DNA of 64,000 bases. Origin: Heterotrichella gracilis. Its lineage: Eukaryota > Sar > Xanthophyceae > Tribonematales > Xanthonemataceae. The notes under the pieces were generated by a model, which saw only the letters and a list, made by a program, of their open reading frames with translations, searched no databases and was not told where the DNA came from. Each line of letters opens with the position of its first letter. Position 1 is the stretch's first letter. The translations under genes were made by a program, and so were the position numbers. Below are positions 27,501 to 38,393 of the stretch, in pieces. The stretch is from NCBI GenBank assembly GCA_032358255.1, contig JAULBX010016637.1:62001-126000 (forward strand), given 5' to 3'.

Positions 27501-30500
27501 TCCAATGATCAGCCCTCGCAGCCAGCGCAGCATTGTATGAATTCCATTATACAGGAAAGAAAACTTGAAACTGTCCTTATTCCTTCGAAAATGAAGAATA
27601 TTATCATATTTGAATATGACATATGAAAATACAAACTACATTCATTTTATACTAATTACTGGCTTTTACTATTGTGGTTCAAATAACTTTTTGTTACACA
27701 AAAGGGTATTACACAGGAGGGTGACATGAGCCCAACCTGAGCACCCAGTAAGTGAAACTCCACCAAGGGTAATAAGATAATATAAGGACCTATTATTATC
27801 TTATCACCCTTGCCTCCACTGCCTGGCAACCACCAAGATGCATGCACACAGTCAGTGACCTCCACTGCCTGGCCGCCACCAATATGCATACACACCGCAA
27901 CCCACCTGCGCATCCTCGACTGCGTATAAGCTTTCCTTGAAGTCATCGAAAATACCCGGCAACGAACCCCCGTGATGGATCAGCCTGTCCTGCAGATAGC
28001 AGCAGATAGCCAAGACATACGCGCGATCCTGTGCCATATCCATCAGCTCGTCAATCTGGTCTGAGGCACGTTTCTCCCGCTCTGAATCATCGGCCACTGA
28101 GACATGCGGCCGCTCGTGGCCATGGTAGACGGAATCCACGTCCCGCATGACAAACAGCCAGTCAGTGAGGGTCTCCAGGATCTCCACTGACGGGGCGTCG
28201 CAATCCAGAAGCTTCTGATCCTGCACATGCAGGGAGGCGTGGAGCGCCTCAGGTCTATGGGGTGGCAGCATCCAACCCCCAGCCCGTGTACAGGCGGGGG
28301 ATGTGGGGTGGGGGGGTGGGACAAACACAGCCCCCCAAAAACGCACAACATTGAGTTTGTGTTCTGGAACGAATTTGTACCCCCCCCTCTGTTGTGTTAC
28401 CATTCCTGCAAACGCATCTGGCATACTCCATGCCATGTGTACACGTATGGCACAAGCCTGATGTGGACACCCCCACCCACACTCTACCACTACCCTCCAT
28501 ATACGCCCGCACACGGGCACCATTGTAATGGTAATCAAATGGAGTATTGGACAAGTCCATAGTGATTAATACGTGGACATCGTTTGAGATGGCATGGGTT
28601 TTCCAGGAGATTTAATGCCTAATCCCAAGCTCCAGCTTCCATTCAAATGTAGACCTATCAACCCACAAACTATCCGTGCCTCCATAACGTTTGTGACCCC
28701 ATGGGATTGGGCTGAATGGATGGGACGCGAATTGAAGCCCTCAAGTGCAGCCAGTGAAAACCCTTGATGAGAGCTGATTGAGCCAGATAACGATTAAGAA
28801 CCTTACATGCTTTTCTAGCAAATGCGCCACCCATTACTGTTCATCTATGGGAGGGAATGCAGGAGGTGGCGCATCCACTCCGCGTTTTCCATGGGTGCTG
28901 ATTAATCCATTTGATGATTCTCTCGCTTACCTTGAGAAAATCCTGCAGCACCTTGGGCATCCCTTTAGCCCCTTCGCTATCCTTGACCTGATCTTGGAGC
29001 TGCTTAATCCTGCGGTTGATGTCCTCTAGGCCGTCCTCTGTTAGACTGAGCTCCTCCTCGGCCACCGCCGAAGGCATGGGCTGCTGCAGCAACGACAGAC
29101 AAGAGTGGCTTGTCAAAGGGTCAGATGCACCAACACCAGGTGTGACATGAACAAGTGGTTGACAACAGCAAATCCTGAAACGCAGGGGAGGGGGGAAGGG
29201 AGGAGGCAACAGAAGATGACGCAAACAACAGAAGCATGTTCATGTCCCATGATGCAGTTGCAAAGTACCAGAGGATATGTTGTGCCTGGTGATGCAATCC
29301 CAAGATCATGGTACTACTACACGCATGTGCCCCCCTGTACGCACCGGGTTGAAGGGCACGAGGAAATCCGGTAGGGAGTCTGCCAAGATGGGCCAGAAGA
29401 TGCCAAGCTGGAAGGTGAGGAAGCGCAGCAGGTGGACTAGCTGTTCGAGCGGAAGTTCTACCAGCACCCCCATCAGCATCGCTATCGAGAACACCTTGTC
29501 ATTGCCTTGGTCGTGACCCTCCATGATTGAATCGCCGCAGAGGCGGTACACGTGCTCCATGATGGCCTTGGTGTGTGCAGCATAAAAGCAGCCCCCTTGC
29601 TGAAGCATGCTCATGGCTGTGAAGATCTCCTCCACCACCATAGCCCTCACCTGGGGCATCAAGGGGATGGTCAGGAGATGCATGTAAATAGCAGACGGTT
29701 ATGATTCCTTCCAAACGACCAACGTGTATGCTGGCCTGGGTGGGCTAGGCACTGGCTTCCTGTTCATACATATCTGAAACCAATGTGGCAGTGCAATTGA
29801 TGCACAGTGCACGGTACACACCACCACCTCACTGGCACAGCAGCAAACGCCCATCCAGCAAGCATGCGCTTGCTCCTCCCGCTTTCTTGAAAACTTTAAA
29901 CCCTCACCTTGCGATTGACTACTGCTTCATTCTCCTGCAGCTTCCCGCGCAGAACCCCCACAGCTCTGGTGGCAACAGCAGCTAGCAGCGGCCCCATGCT
30001 CTTACTGGCCACGTGCTCAAACATCATGAGGTCAACCAGGCGGTGCACCATGTCATCCACCCCACAATCGTCATCCTCTATGTGCTTGACAAGGGGCTCC
30101 AGCAGGCACCCAACCTGGCCAGTGCGTGGACAGAGGGTTGAACACAGCAGCAAGCAGACTCTCATACCACTGCAAATCCCATCACTACCTAGCGACGCAC
30201 ACAGGCTGCTACCCTCTTGAACAGGTTATGAGAACAAAGGGTGTGTGTAGCAGGTGTGACTACACAATGCACAGGAGGCAAGATGCACGCTGGGCATGTA
30301 AGTCAGTACCTGCAATCCAGTTTTGGGAACCAGGTCAGCATGCCTTCATATGTCACGCCTCAGTCCATGCGCAAGGCTTTTCTGACATCTAGCTGTGCAT
30401 ATGCAAGCTGTGATGGTTACATACCGCTATAGGAAGGACTTTCTCATCCTTTGCTTGCACCAGCTTGGCATACACTTCCAGCAGCAGATGTGCGTCTGAA

Positions 30501-33500
30501 TCAACTGGTGTCTCAGACAACACACTGCCTCTGTAGAGATGGAGTATGGCCCGCCCCCGCGTGATGTGGACCTTTTCAAACCTCGTCCGCTGCACAGGCG
30601 CACACACAGGGGTGAACAAAAGAAATGCCACACACAGGCCAAGTGCCATGATCAGCATAATCAGGTGGCATGTGGAAGTAACCAGTGCATACTTTCCACA
30701 AGTGTGACATCAAGCACCTGATGGTCCTCGTCAGGCTGCAGACTGCGATCCAGCTCATATCCGTGGCTGTTGGCAAACTCGATGATGCTCTCCTCGCGGG
30801 GCCCCTTCCCAATCTGGACGACATCTATCGCGCCCATGCCCCTTGCATAGCCTACAAGACACCCCATGCCTGAGTACATCGTCACTACAAGAAATACAGC
30901 AGAAGGGAGGCAAGCAAGGTCAAGAACACAGAAGGGCAGCCGTGCCTGAGAGCATCTTCTGGGTAAACGCTTGCAATCTGTCCATCGCCTGCGAGCACCC
31001 ACACACCCAGCATGTCACTGATCAATCCACACACGTACTATGAATCAGGTGTCCCCTGTGGTCATGTCATGATGCGACAAATAGTACAATCAGTGTCCCC
31101 TGTGTTCAATGCTATGCGTTGCTATGTCATGATGCAAGAAATAGTACAATGAGGTGTCCCTGTGTTCACTGCTATGCATAGGTCATGTCGTAATGCAACA
31201 CTGATAGTACTAAGGTGCCTTGACAAGGACAGTGCACCATGGTGATACCTGTCCAGAGATTCTCACTCCTTCAGGCAATGTGTTTTTGTAGCGGTTACCC
31301 CTGGTAACGTTCCTGCACATTGAGACAACCCATTATTGAACAGGAAGGGCATGTGCAGACAGGTGTCATGTGGAGCAACATTAAGCTATTTCTGGTGTCA
31401 CATCCTGTCTTGTGTGGCAGCAGGGACCTGGTGGCACTTACCCAGTCACTGGGGACACTTCTCCCTTCGCCACCTGCCGCATCAGGTCCAGAATCTCGTC
31501 CCTCCTTTGGCATCCTGAGCATCAATTCGAGGTGTCATTTGACCCTAACACCGATCAACACTAACCGAGCATTTCATTGTCTGACTTTTTTCCAAGCAGT
31601 TGGCTAGAGTAGCAGCTTGAATTCATGAGCGTACCCAACTTCTCCATAAGTTCTTCAATCTCCTGTGCTAGGCCTAGGGGCGGATGGGGAATGCGGAAGT
31701 GCGCTGATTTCTCCACTTGGAGTGCTTCCTGCAGTGCAATCCCACGTATCGGATCAAACAACAGCGCATTGCGGTAAAGTACCCATGAATACAGCACCTG
31801 GAGGTACACACACAGGGAACACAAAGTACTTTACACCCAAACTACATACCAAGATGTTGAACCTCTTCAGGAAGGGAGGTTGCTGTTCATCATAGGTATG
31901 AGTCTCGTCATTCTGCGGCAGCAGCACAAATTTAAGAGTTCGCTTCCTTTGTTAATAAGACACTTCTTAATGTTGGCAACAACGGTATTACCTCCAACCC
32001 CAGGCATGCAGCATCCAGCCGGGAGTCAAGCAAGTGCTTCCTGTAGGCATCCGCATCACTGGTGCAAAAATCGAATTCATGGTCCGCATAGAGATCCGCC
32101 AAAGAGTCCAGGCTCTTGAAAGACTCCACCAGGACCTTCAACGGCTTGTTCTGCGCAGGGGGGGGGGTTGTTCACTTCCACTGCAGCGCACAAGCAGATT
32201 GAACAGACAAGCACAGGAGCTGCAGTAACCAGGCAGTACCTCGTCTTCCCAAAAGTACTGGTCAGCTGGTAAGTACTTGAGTATCTCCTTCGCCTTTATT
32301 AATGAAAAGGACAGCTCGTCTACCAGCCCGTGTGCCTGTGAACACCCAGCAGTCAGGTGCTTTTAAAACTAAACGAAAATTTACTCAGCAACCAGGTGTT
32401 TTTCAACCCAGAAAAAAATCAATCAGCAGAACGGTCACCTGCTCTTCAGTGTGTTTTCTGATAGCCTCTCTCACCTGCAACATACAGGGAAGTGGGCGTC
32501 GGGACAGCCGGTTGACAGCAAACAAAACCCAACAGCTGACCACAGGGACACTCACCGCTTGGGCATCCTCCAGTTTGCGCGGCAAGCCTAGCCTTTTCAG
32601 CCTCTTCTGCAGGTCCTTTTCGCCCTCCTCCTTGGGTTGCGTGTCCTTCGGCTCCTGCCATCAGTGCAGGCCAGGTCAAACAGAGCCAAAACGCGCTTAG
32701 GCTAATGGGCAGCAGTATGCAAAACAACGCACCTCCATTTTCAAAGCCTTGTTCACGCTCATTCTCCGCATCTTGCTCTGCATCTCCTCCACCGTTTCGT
32801 TCTCCACCTTGTCGAGCTGGTGCTTGCAATCTTCTGCTGCCACCTTGGACAGCAGGCTCCCAGGTTTCAAGGTGGCAAGGCTCCTCAGGAGCTGCCGGAG
32901 GAAAGGTCTGTGCTCCTCGTCAAAGGTTCTCCTGCACCGCTCCCTCTTAAAAGAAATAGCCATGACTCTCAGCGAGAGGCAACATGAGGCTGCCCTGTCA
33001 CTTGCCGTGACGCCAGTGATTGCTTTCTCATACTCCGGCTGCTGGCTGTCATCAGGACTGCTGACAATATCCAGCTGTGGGTCACTCCATTCCGCTGGTG
33101 ATCTGACAGCCCATCGCTCCCAGCGGTCCGGGTCTGCCTCAAAGTCCTTGAAGACGCCCAAGCAGCGGGACAGGCTGGCGTGGAAGACAGCGCACAGGAC
33201 AGAGTTGTGATCCTCAACCCCTTGCAGGGAGTACGCCAGCGCGTTCTTGCACTGCTGCCGCACATCGTTCTGATGCTGTGGAGAGTCCTTGCGCAGTTTG
33301 AGGACAGCTTTGTTGAGTGTTTCCAGTGCTTTGAGCAGCTCTAGCCTGCTCCTGACATGGAGTGTGAAGCCGCTGGGAACGGCCTTGCTGAGCTTTTCCT
33401 GAATTGACTTGTCATTCCCCTGCCATAAACAATATCAAACATTCAACGCTGCTCAAGGTGCAACTGGCTAGCAGGGCAAACTAGGTGGCATGGCATGTGC

Positions 33501-33630
33501 TCTGGCTGCCTACCTTCTTGAGTTGAGAAAACGCCGTTCGAATGCTCTGCTCAACATCGCCCTCTCCAGCTACGCTAGCCACAGACTTTGAATCTGAGGG
33601 TCTGGACTGTTTCTTGGTTCGACTGGTCAT
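17202..33630 (-). CDS. Plant-type ubiquitin C-terminal hydrolase-like protein, tandem copy A (complete)
   Basis: Start ATG at 33,630 (MTSRTKKQSR), stop TAG at 17,204-17,202. Exons fixed at base level: 33,514-33,630; 32,733-33,419; coiled-coil exon 24,001-24,233; Cys-box exon 19,656-19,849; 18,873-19,169; 18,358-18,578 (YCTEC half of a zinc ribbon); 17,747-17,906 (GCNERRP half); 17,202-17,415 (His box YYGAHYHAFV, then WVMFDDTTI and QPSLLFFE). Cys, His and Asp of the USP triad are all present, so catalysis is plausible. Many small exons between 25 and 32.6 kb encode a long helical N-terminal region of no recognised family. The domain layout (long N-terminal region, charged coiled coil, C-terminal USP) is that of plant UCH-related proteins. 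Introns are long, and the gene spans about 16.4 kb. The promoter would lie in 33,631-34,425, which is shared with a divergent neighbour. Confidence 0.85.
23599..23679. repeat. Telomere-motif tract between 27-bp direct repeats
   Basis: GGTTTAGGGTTTAGGGTT (about 23,633-23,650) is bracketed by two 27-bp copies, 23,599-23,625 and 23,653-23,679 (shared core CCCAGTGGCCA), differing at five positions. It lies in a copy A intron. Confidence 0.8.
24805..24906. repeat. Inverted telomere-motif tract between 24-bp direct repeats
   Basis: TTTAGGG units (24,837-24,851) run into CCCTAAA units (24,855-24,880), tail to tail. The tract is bracketed by two identical 24-bp copies, 24,805-24,828 and 24,883-24,906 (core CATGTGCACCAAGGCAGTC). 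It is in copy A, at an exon edge. Confidence 0.9.
25226..25315. repeat. Imperfect GATGCT-type hexamer repeat
   Basis: About a dozen diverged (T)GATGCT/AATGCT units in a copy A intron. Confidence 0.8.
31040..31215. repeat. Three-copy tandem repeat of about 60 bp
   Basis: Each copy starts with a GTGTCCC(C)TGTG phrase and ends with ATGATGC.A.AAATAGTACAAT-like sequence. The copies are diverged by small indels. It is in a copy A intron. Confidence 0.8.
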
Positions 33631-34425
33631 TGGCTAAACGGTGGGGCTACCCACATATGCATGCATACGCACTATGTGGGCATTACCGGCAGACGGCAGG
33701 CAGTCCATACACAACAAGATGGGTCCGCCGGATTTGAGCAAAACACTGCAAGTAATATCAAGGTATCAACGAGAGCGCAAGGGGGCTCTGGTTTGCAGCA
33801 TGGACCCACATGAACTCCCAGTTCGGGATTCACTCGGATTGACAAGCACGGCGTCGACTGGCAAAGTATCGGCCTGTTGGGTCCTTATCACTACTCCACC
33901 ACACCTGACATAGACGTTGAAAAGTAGCTGAGGCCGTCACTGAGGGCAAAGTCTTCTACTATAACGAGCTAAAAACGTTTTCGTTGGACGGGCCACAGCC
34001 CAGCCTGGGGCCCAGGCGTATATATGACCCTGGCCTGGGCTCCAGGACCACCTCAGAAGTGCAATATTCACCAGTACAAAGTGAAACATTCGCGGGGTAG
34101 ATTAACGGCGAAGCATGTTTGGCACCTGTGTATCTTGTTAACTTCAGAGGTGCACATGCCGTAGACAGGGACCCAATGCAGGCTGCTTCGAGTTTTGACG
34201 TTGTAACAGTATTCACTGAACTCAACACGCCTCTGGAAAACGTTTTCAAGTTCACTGCGCAAGAAAAGCACCCACAAGAGCCAAGGTGACTGCCCAGCTG
34301 TTTGGGTCTTGCATGCATGTTGCCCACATGAGATTTGGCAGCCAGTTGCGTGGTCCCCCCACTTTGTTTCATCACGTCCCTGTTCAGCATATTTATTACC
34401 AAAATCCCTGAACTTAAATCTACAG
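33631..34425. promoter_or_regulatory. Divergent intergenic region, copy A / coiled-coil gene
   Basis: About 0.8 kb separates the start of copy A (minus) from the first exon I can read in the coiled-coil gene (plus). Both promoters must lie here, and probably a first exon of the coiled-coil gene as well. It contains a GC-rich near-palindrome (AGCCTGGGGCCCAGGC, near 34,000) followed by tatatatg. No core promoter element can be proven by eye. Confidence 0.4.
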
Positions 34426-37027
34426 GGACAACTGGGTTCCTGCTGACTATGGGTTCACCCAGCCACAGCAGTTCGGGCCCAGTCATGCCCACTTGGAGGT
34501 GCAAAATACCGGACCACAAGCAGTAAACAGTAATTTCAATAGCCCAACGCTGGCTGGTGACCTGGTGGAACGCAATAAGGACCTTTCAGCACGCGTGAAG
34601 TCCCTTGAGGTGACACCAACCTTACGAGTAGGAGGGTGCCCTGCACTTTGAAGTTCAAACTTATCGACTTTTCCAGTGGCCTAAAGTCTCCTGAAGTGTT
34701 CTGTTGCTAGGGCTTGTACGGGGTAGTTGCCTGCTGTGGTTCTAGACGGTGCTCCTTGTGCCATGGCTGCAATGCTGTGGTACAGCCAAGCGCAAGTGAC
34801 ATGCCAGCCGCACTGATTCATTTAGTCCACAGTCACAACCATACTTTGTGCTCAGGCTGAAGTTGCGACACTAAGGCTTGAGCGTGAGGACCGCGACGTC
34901 GCCCTCCAGCAAAGTGCCAGTGGTGCAGCAACCCATGCAGCCGAGTTGCGTGAGGTATGTGGCTTGTGCGTTCCCTCTGGTCTTGGTCACCAGGCTGAAA
35001 GTTGACCCAGCACTGCGTTGCGCTCCTTTCAGGTACATGAGGGCTTGGCTGCACGCAATGCTGAGCGTGAGCGTACACAGCGGGAAGTGCAGCTCCTTGC
35101 AGAGAATAGCAAGGTACACGAACTAGAGCTGGAGTCTGAACGACGTAAAAGCGCCGCTCTGTCCCAGCAGGTTTCAGAATTGGAGGGCCACATAGCAGCG
35201 GTCCAGCAGGAGCTTTTGAAGGTAGGTCTCTGGTTCTGCTGTGCCGCATGCCACTTCTCCTTCCCCACTGCACGCATGTCTTTTTCAGTACTGTACGGTG
35301 GCAACTGGCTACCCCACAATCTGTATGAGGCTCAGTAGCTGTTTGCCTTAGTGTAGAGTGCTGGGTGCCGATTGTAGCATGGGGTGATAACTACCGCACG
35401 TCGGGCTTGCTGTTGCTTTTTGGTGTGGTCACAACCCACAGCAAACGAATGCAACAGGCCAGGCCTGGTGATATCACATTCTGTGCCACACTGATAACCT
35501 GCTCTGCATCAGACTCGAAAACGGGCTGAAGGATTGGAGCAAGAGGTGCAGAGGTTGAGCAGACTGGCAGCAGGAATGCAGAGTGAGAGTGACGAATTGA
35601 GAGCGCGTGGTAGCTTTTTTGAGACCACTGCACGCAAGTTGAGAGAGTCTGGCCAGACAGTATTGGCAGAAAATGATGTGCTACAAGATGAAATAAAAAT
35701 GTGAGTGCTTGCATATCTAGGGTACCAGTGCCCCATTTCAGATTTATATTAAAGCAGCACTCGCAACACATGTCATGATGATTTTTGACATTCGTCATGC
35801 AGGTTGCGCCAGGAAAAGGAGGCCATGCAGCAAGAAGTGCACACTGGCAACCGGCACAGGGCACATCTTGAGGCAGATCACTCACGAATGAGGGAGCGGT
35901 TATTGTCAACGCAGGCAGACCTTGCAGAGTTGCGTGACAGGCATCGTGATCTGGAGGTGCATGTTCGAGAACTGTACCGCGGCGGCAGGGCGGCACTAGG
36001 TACGCCAAAATCAACTCCATAAGTTCAATGGCAGAAACTGATCTTGTACAGTTGCCAATAAGTGGACAAGTCCTGGCTGGCTGAATGGCCATGTTTAGCA
36101 ATTTCTGAGATGGGAACCTATGTAATGCGCTTCCATGCAGGGGAAGCAGAGCCTGAGTTTAGAAATTATCAACTGCCATTCATTGCAAGTCAGCAAAGGC
36201 AAACACCCAGCGCGAGAGGGCCCCAGCGTTATGCAAATGGCTCTACAGGGATTGAGGATAGCCAGCTGTCACCGCAGATGGCATCAGGCCGGGATCAGGC
36301 TCAGGTGTGGGTTGCATGGTGCAACACACACTTGGAATCATTAAATCTGCTGCAACCGTGCCATTGCCCTGGGTTGGACAGTTCAAAGCAAATAGTTGCG
36401 TTGAGCTTGCTTGACAACTCCCGCCCATGCAGGAGCGTTTTGCGCAGCCTGGTGTGGCTAACTACTACGAGCGCGTTACACAAGCACAGCCTAGTGTAGG
36501 CCGTCCTTATACAGCACCTGATATCGGTGGTGTGCCACAGCATTCACAGCTGCCCAGGGAGAGCGCTCGGCGGAGTGGTGTGTATGAGGCCAGTGCATCG
36601 CAAGCAGCTGCTTTGCCAGCCGCACCGCCTGTTTCAAAATCTTGGGGCCATGGTAATGGAGCTACCATTCAAAATGTCATCCCATTTGGCACTGAAGAGA
36701 CACTGAAGGTGAGACCATTATTGCAGGAATCGCCAGCATGCAGTGAAGTCAAACTACCGCCAATAAATCCTGCATCATCGGCGTTTCTGACTGCACATGT
36801 TGCCTGTGTAGGATCTTCTCGCTAAGAGCCGCGACTTGGAGGCAGCACTTTTGGAGAAAAATACTGAGCGGGGGAGCCTGCAGGCTGAGTATGCGCGCCT
36901 CCCTTTGACATCCGGGCGCACGCTCAAGGAGCGGCAGCGCAAGCTGGAGGTGGAGGCGCGGATTGAGCAGCTCTCGCATGAGATCAGCAACATCAGGCTG
37001 CAGCTGAAGAAGCTGGGATTGAAGTGA
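34426..37027 (+). CDS. Coiled-coil protein, possibly centrosomal/basal-body type (start unresolved)
   Basis: Eight plus-strand exons join in phase: 34,426-34,609; 34,856-34,954; 35,033-35,221; 35,513-35,700; 35,803-35,999; 36,141-36,304; 36,433-36,708; 36,812-37,027 (stop TGA). Together they give at least 504 residues. Exons 1-5 encode heptad-rich helix (for example LVERNKDLSARVKSLE, LSQQVSELEGHIAAVQQELL). A low-complexity linker follows in exons 6-7. A distinct basic C-terminal helix comes last (GRTLKERQRKLEVEARIEQ, then LSHEISNIRLQLKKLGLK). The first exon begins in phase 2, so an upstream exon with the start codon is missing; one ATG at 34,328 is a weak candidate. I do not recognise the family. 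A structural role at microtubule or centriole complexes is a guess from architecture only. Confidence 0.7.
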
Positions 37028-38393
37028 AGCATGCCTGGATGTAGCTTTCTGCTCACAGCCTATTGCTTGTCAATGCAGCCTCACAAAAAGGGGACCGCGC
37101 GTTGCCTTGGCTCTGCAGGGCGTAGGCCAATAGATTGCCATGCTTCTGAATGGATTGTGCCAGGGCACCCACGGGCTTTTAGGTGGCTGCTAGCCAAAAC
37201 AAATTTCGCAAAAACTTTGCGACGGTTCTTTCCATTCTTGCTATTTTTTCGCTGATTCAAGTAGAAATTCTTTAGAATGGTTTTATTCTGTAACTCACTT
37301 TGGCGCAAAGGTCATGCATGGCCCTCTGTACAGAACGTAGCTCTCGGGCAAAGAGCAACACATGGAAAAAAGAAGGCTTTTTCTCTGCCTTTTCGGGCGT
37401 ATTTTCGGAGAGAAAGGAAATTACCAATTTAGAGTTGCAACTTCTCAGCAGGCTTCTGCTGCCTTTATCAGCCACATCGTCCACCAACATGCCACACATT
37501 GTTATCTGTGCAACCACATCCGCTCTGATCAACCAGTGGCACACTGTGTCTGTTGTTGATCAGACATTATACTCGAGCCAGTTGTCACCCTGAGTCGGCG
37601 TGCACTCGATGCCTCCAGAGAGCACAGGTTGAAAGCGAGGCAGATACGCTATAGCCAGTCCTGTTGCCAAACCTCAGGTGCTAAGGTTAGCACCGTTTCT
37701 CGTGTGCTAAAGTTTCGTTCGCAATACGTTCTGGTAACCCCTGGCCTGCTGGCGATCGCCTCGCCTTCTAAGGTGAGCCACCTGTCACACCATTCCACCT
37801 GGCGATTAAAAGGTTTTTCTGTACTGCGTTGGTGTTGTTTATCGACAAAAGGTATTGAGCTGTTTGCGTGCTGTTTTCACACGTCAAGTGGCCACAGTGA
37901 GCGCTGGTAGAGGTAGAATCACCTGGAAACCTGCCACCTGGTGGTATGCAGTCAAGGCGTTCAACAAAATCAACACTGGCATGTCAACGAACTTTGTCAA
38001 ATATGTTTCCCTTGGTGCACTAGAAGGTTTCCTAGCTCACGGAATATAGCTTTTGCTTCAGTCTGTGTTTTGTCCGTTTTTTGTGCATGCATGCATTTGG
38101 TCACACATGTTTGTGTGCGTTGATGTGCGGTTCACAAACGTTTAACACACTACAAGCTCAGGTCGGAGCACCGCCGTTGGATCTCTAATGAACTGGTGCT
38201 AGCAAGGTTAGTTTCAAGGTGTGGATATCCAGCCAATCGACCTCAAGTCTGCCACGCGTCGATCGCTGCGGGTTTAGTCATGCCTAGCAGCGTGAGTGCT
38301 CACTGGTTACTGCACTGGTTCACGCAATACACCTATACTGTATTTAGTCGTGTGCACCGCGGCAAATAACGTCGTCTCTTCTGCAGGTGCATC
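37028..38393. other. Intergenic spacer, coiled-coil gene to wall-glycoprotein gene
   Basis: About 1.37 kb between two plus-strand genes. It should contain the 3'UTR of the coiled-coil gene and the promoter of the glycoprotein gene. Open frames here are short and lack splice-consistent partners. I see no repeat or RNA gene. Confidence 0.5.

Noticed and set aside
33959-34519. 186-residue minus-strand open frame
   Set aside because: It overlaps the divergent promoter region and an exon of the plus-strand coiled-coil gene, and has no recognisable domain.
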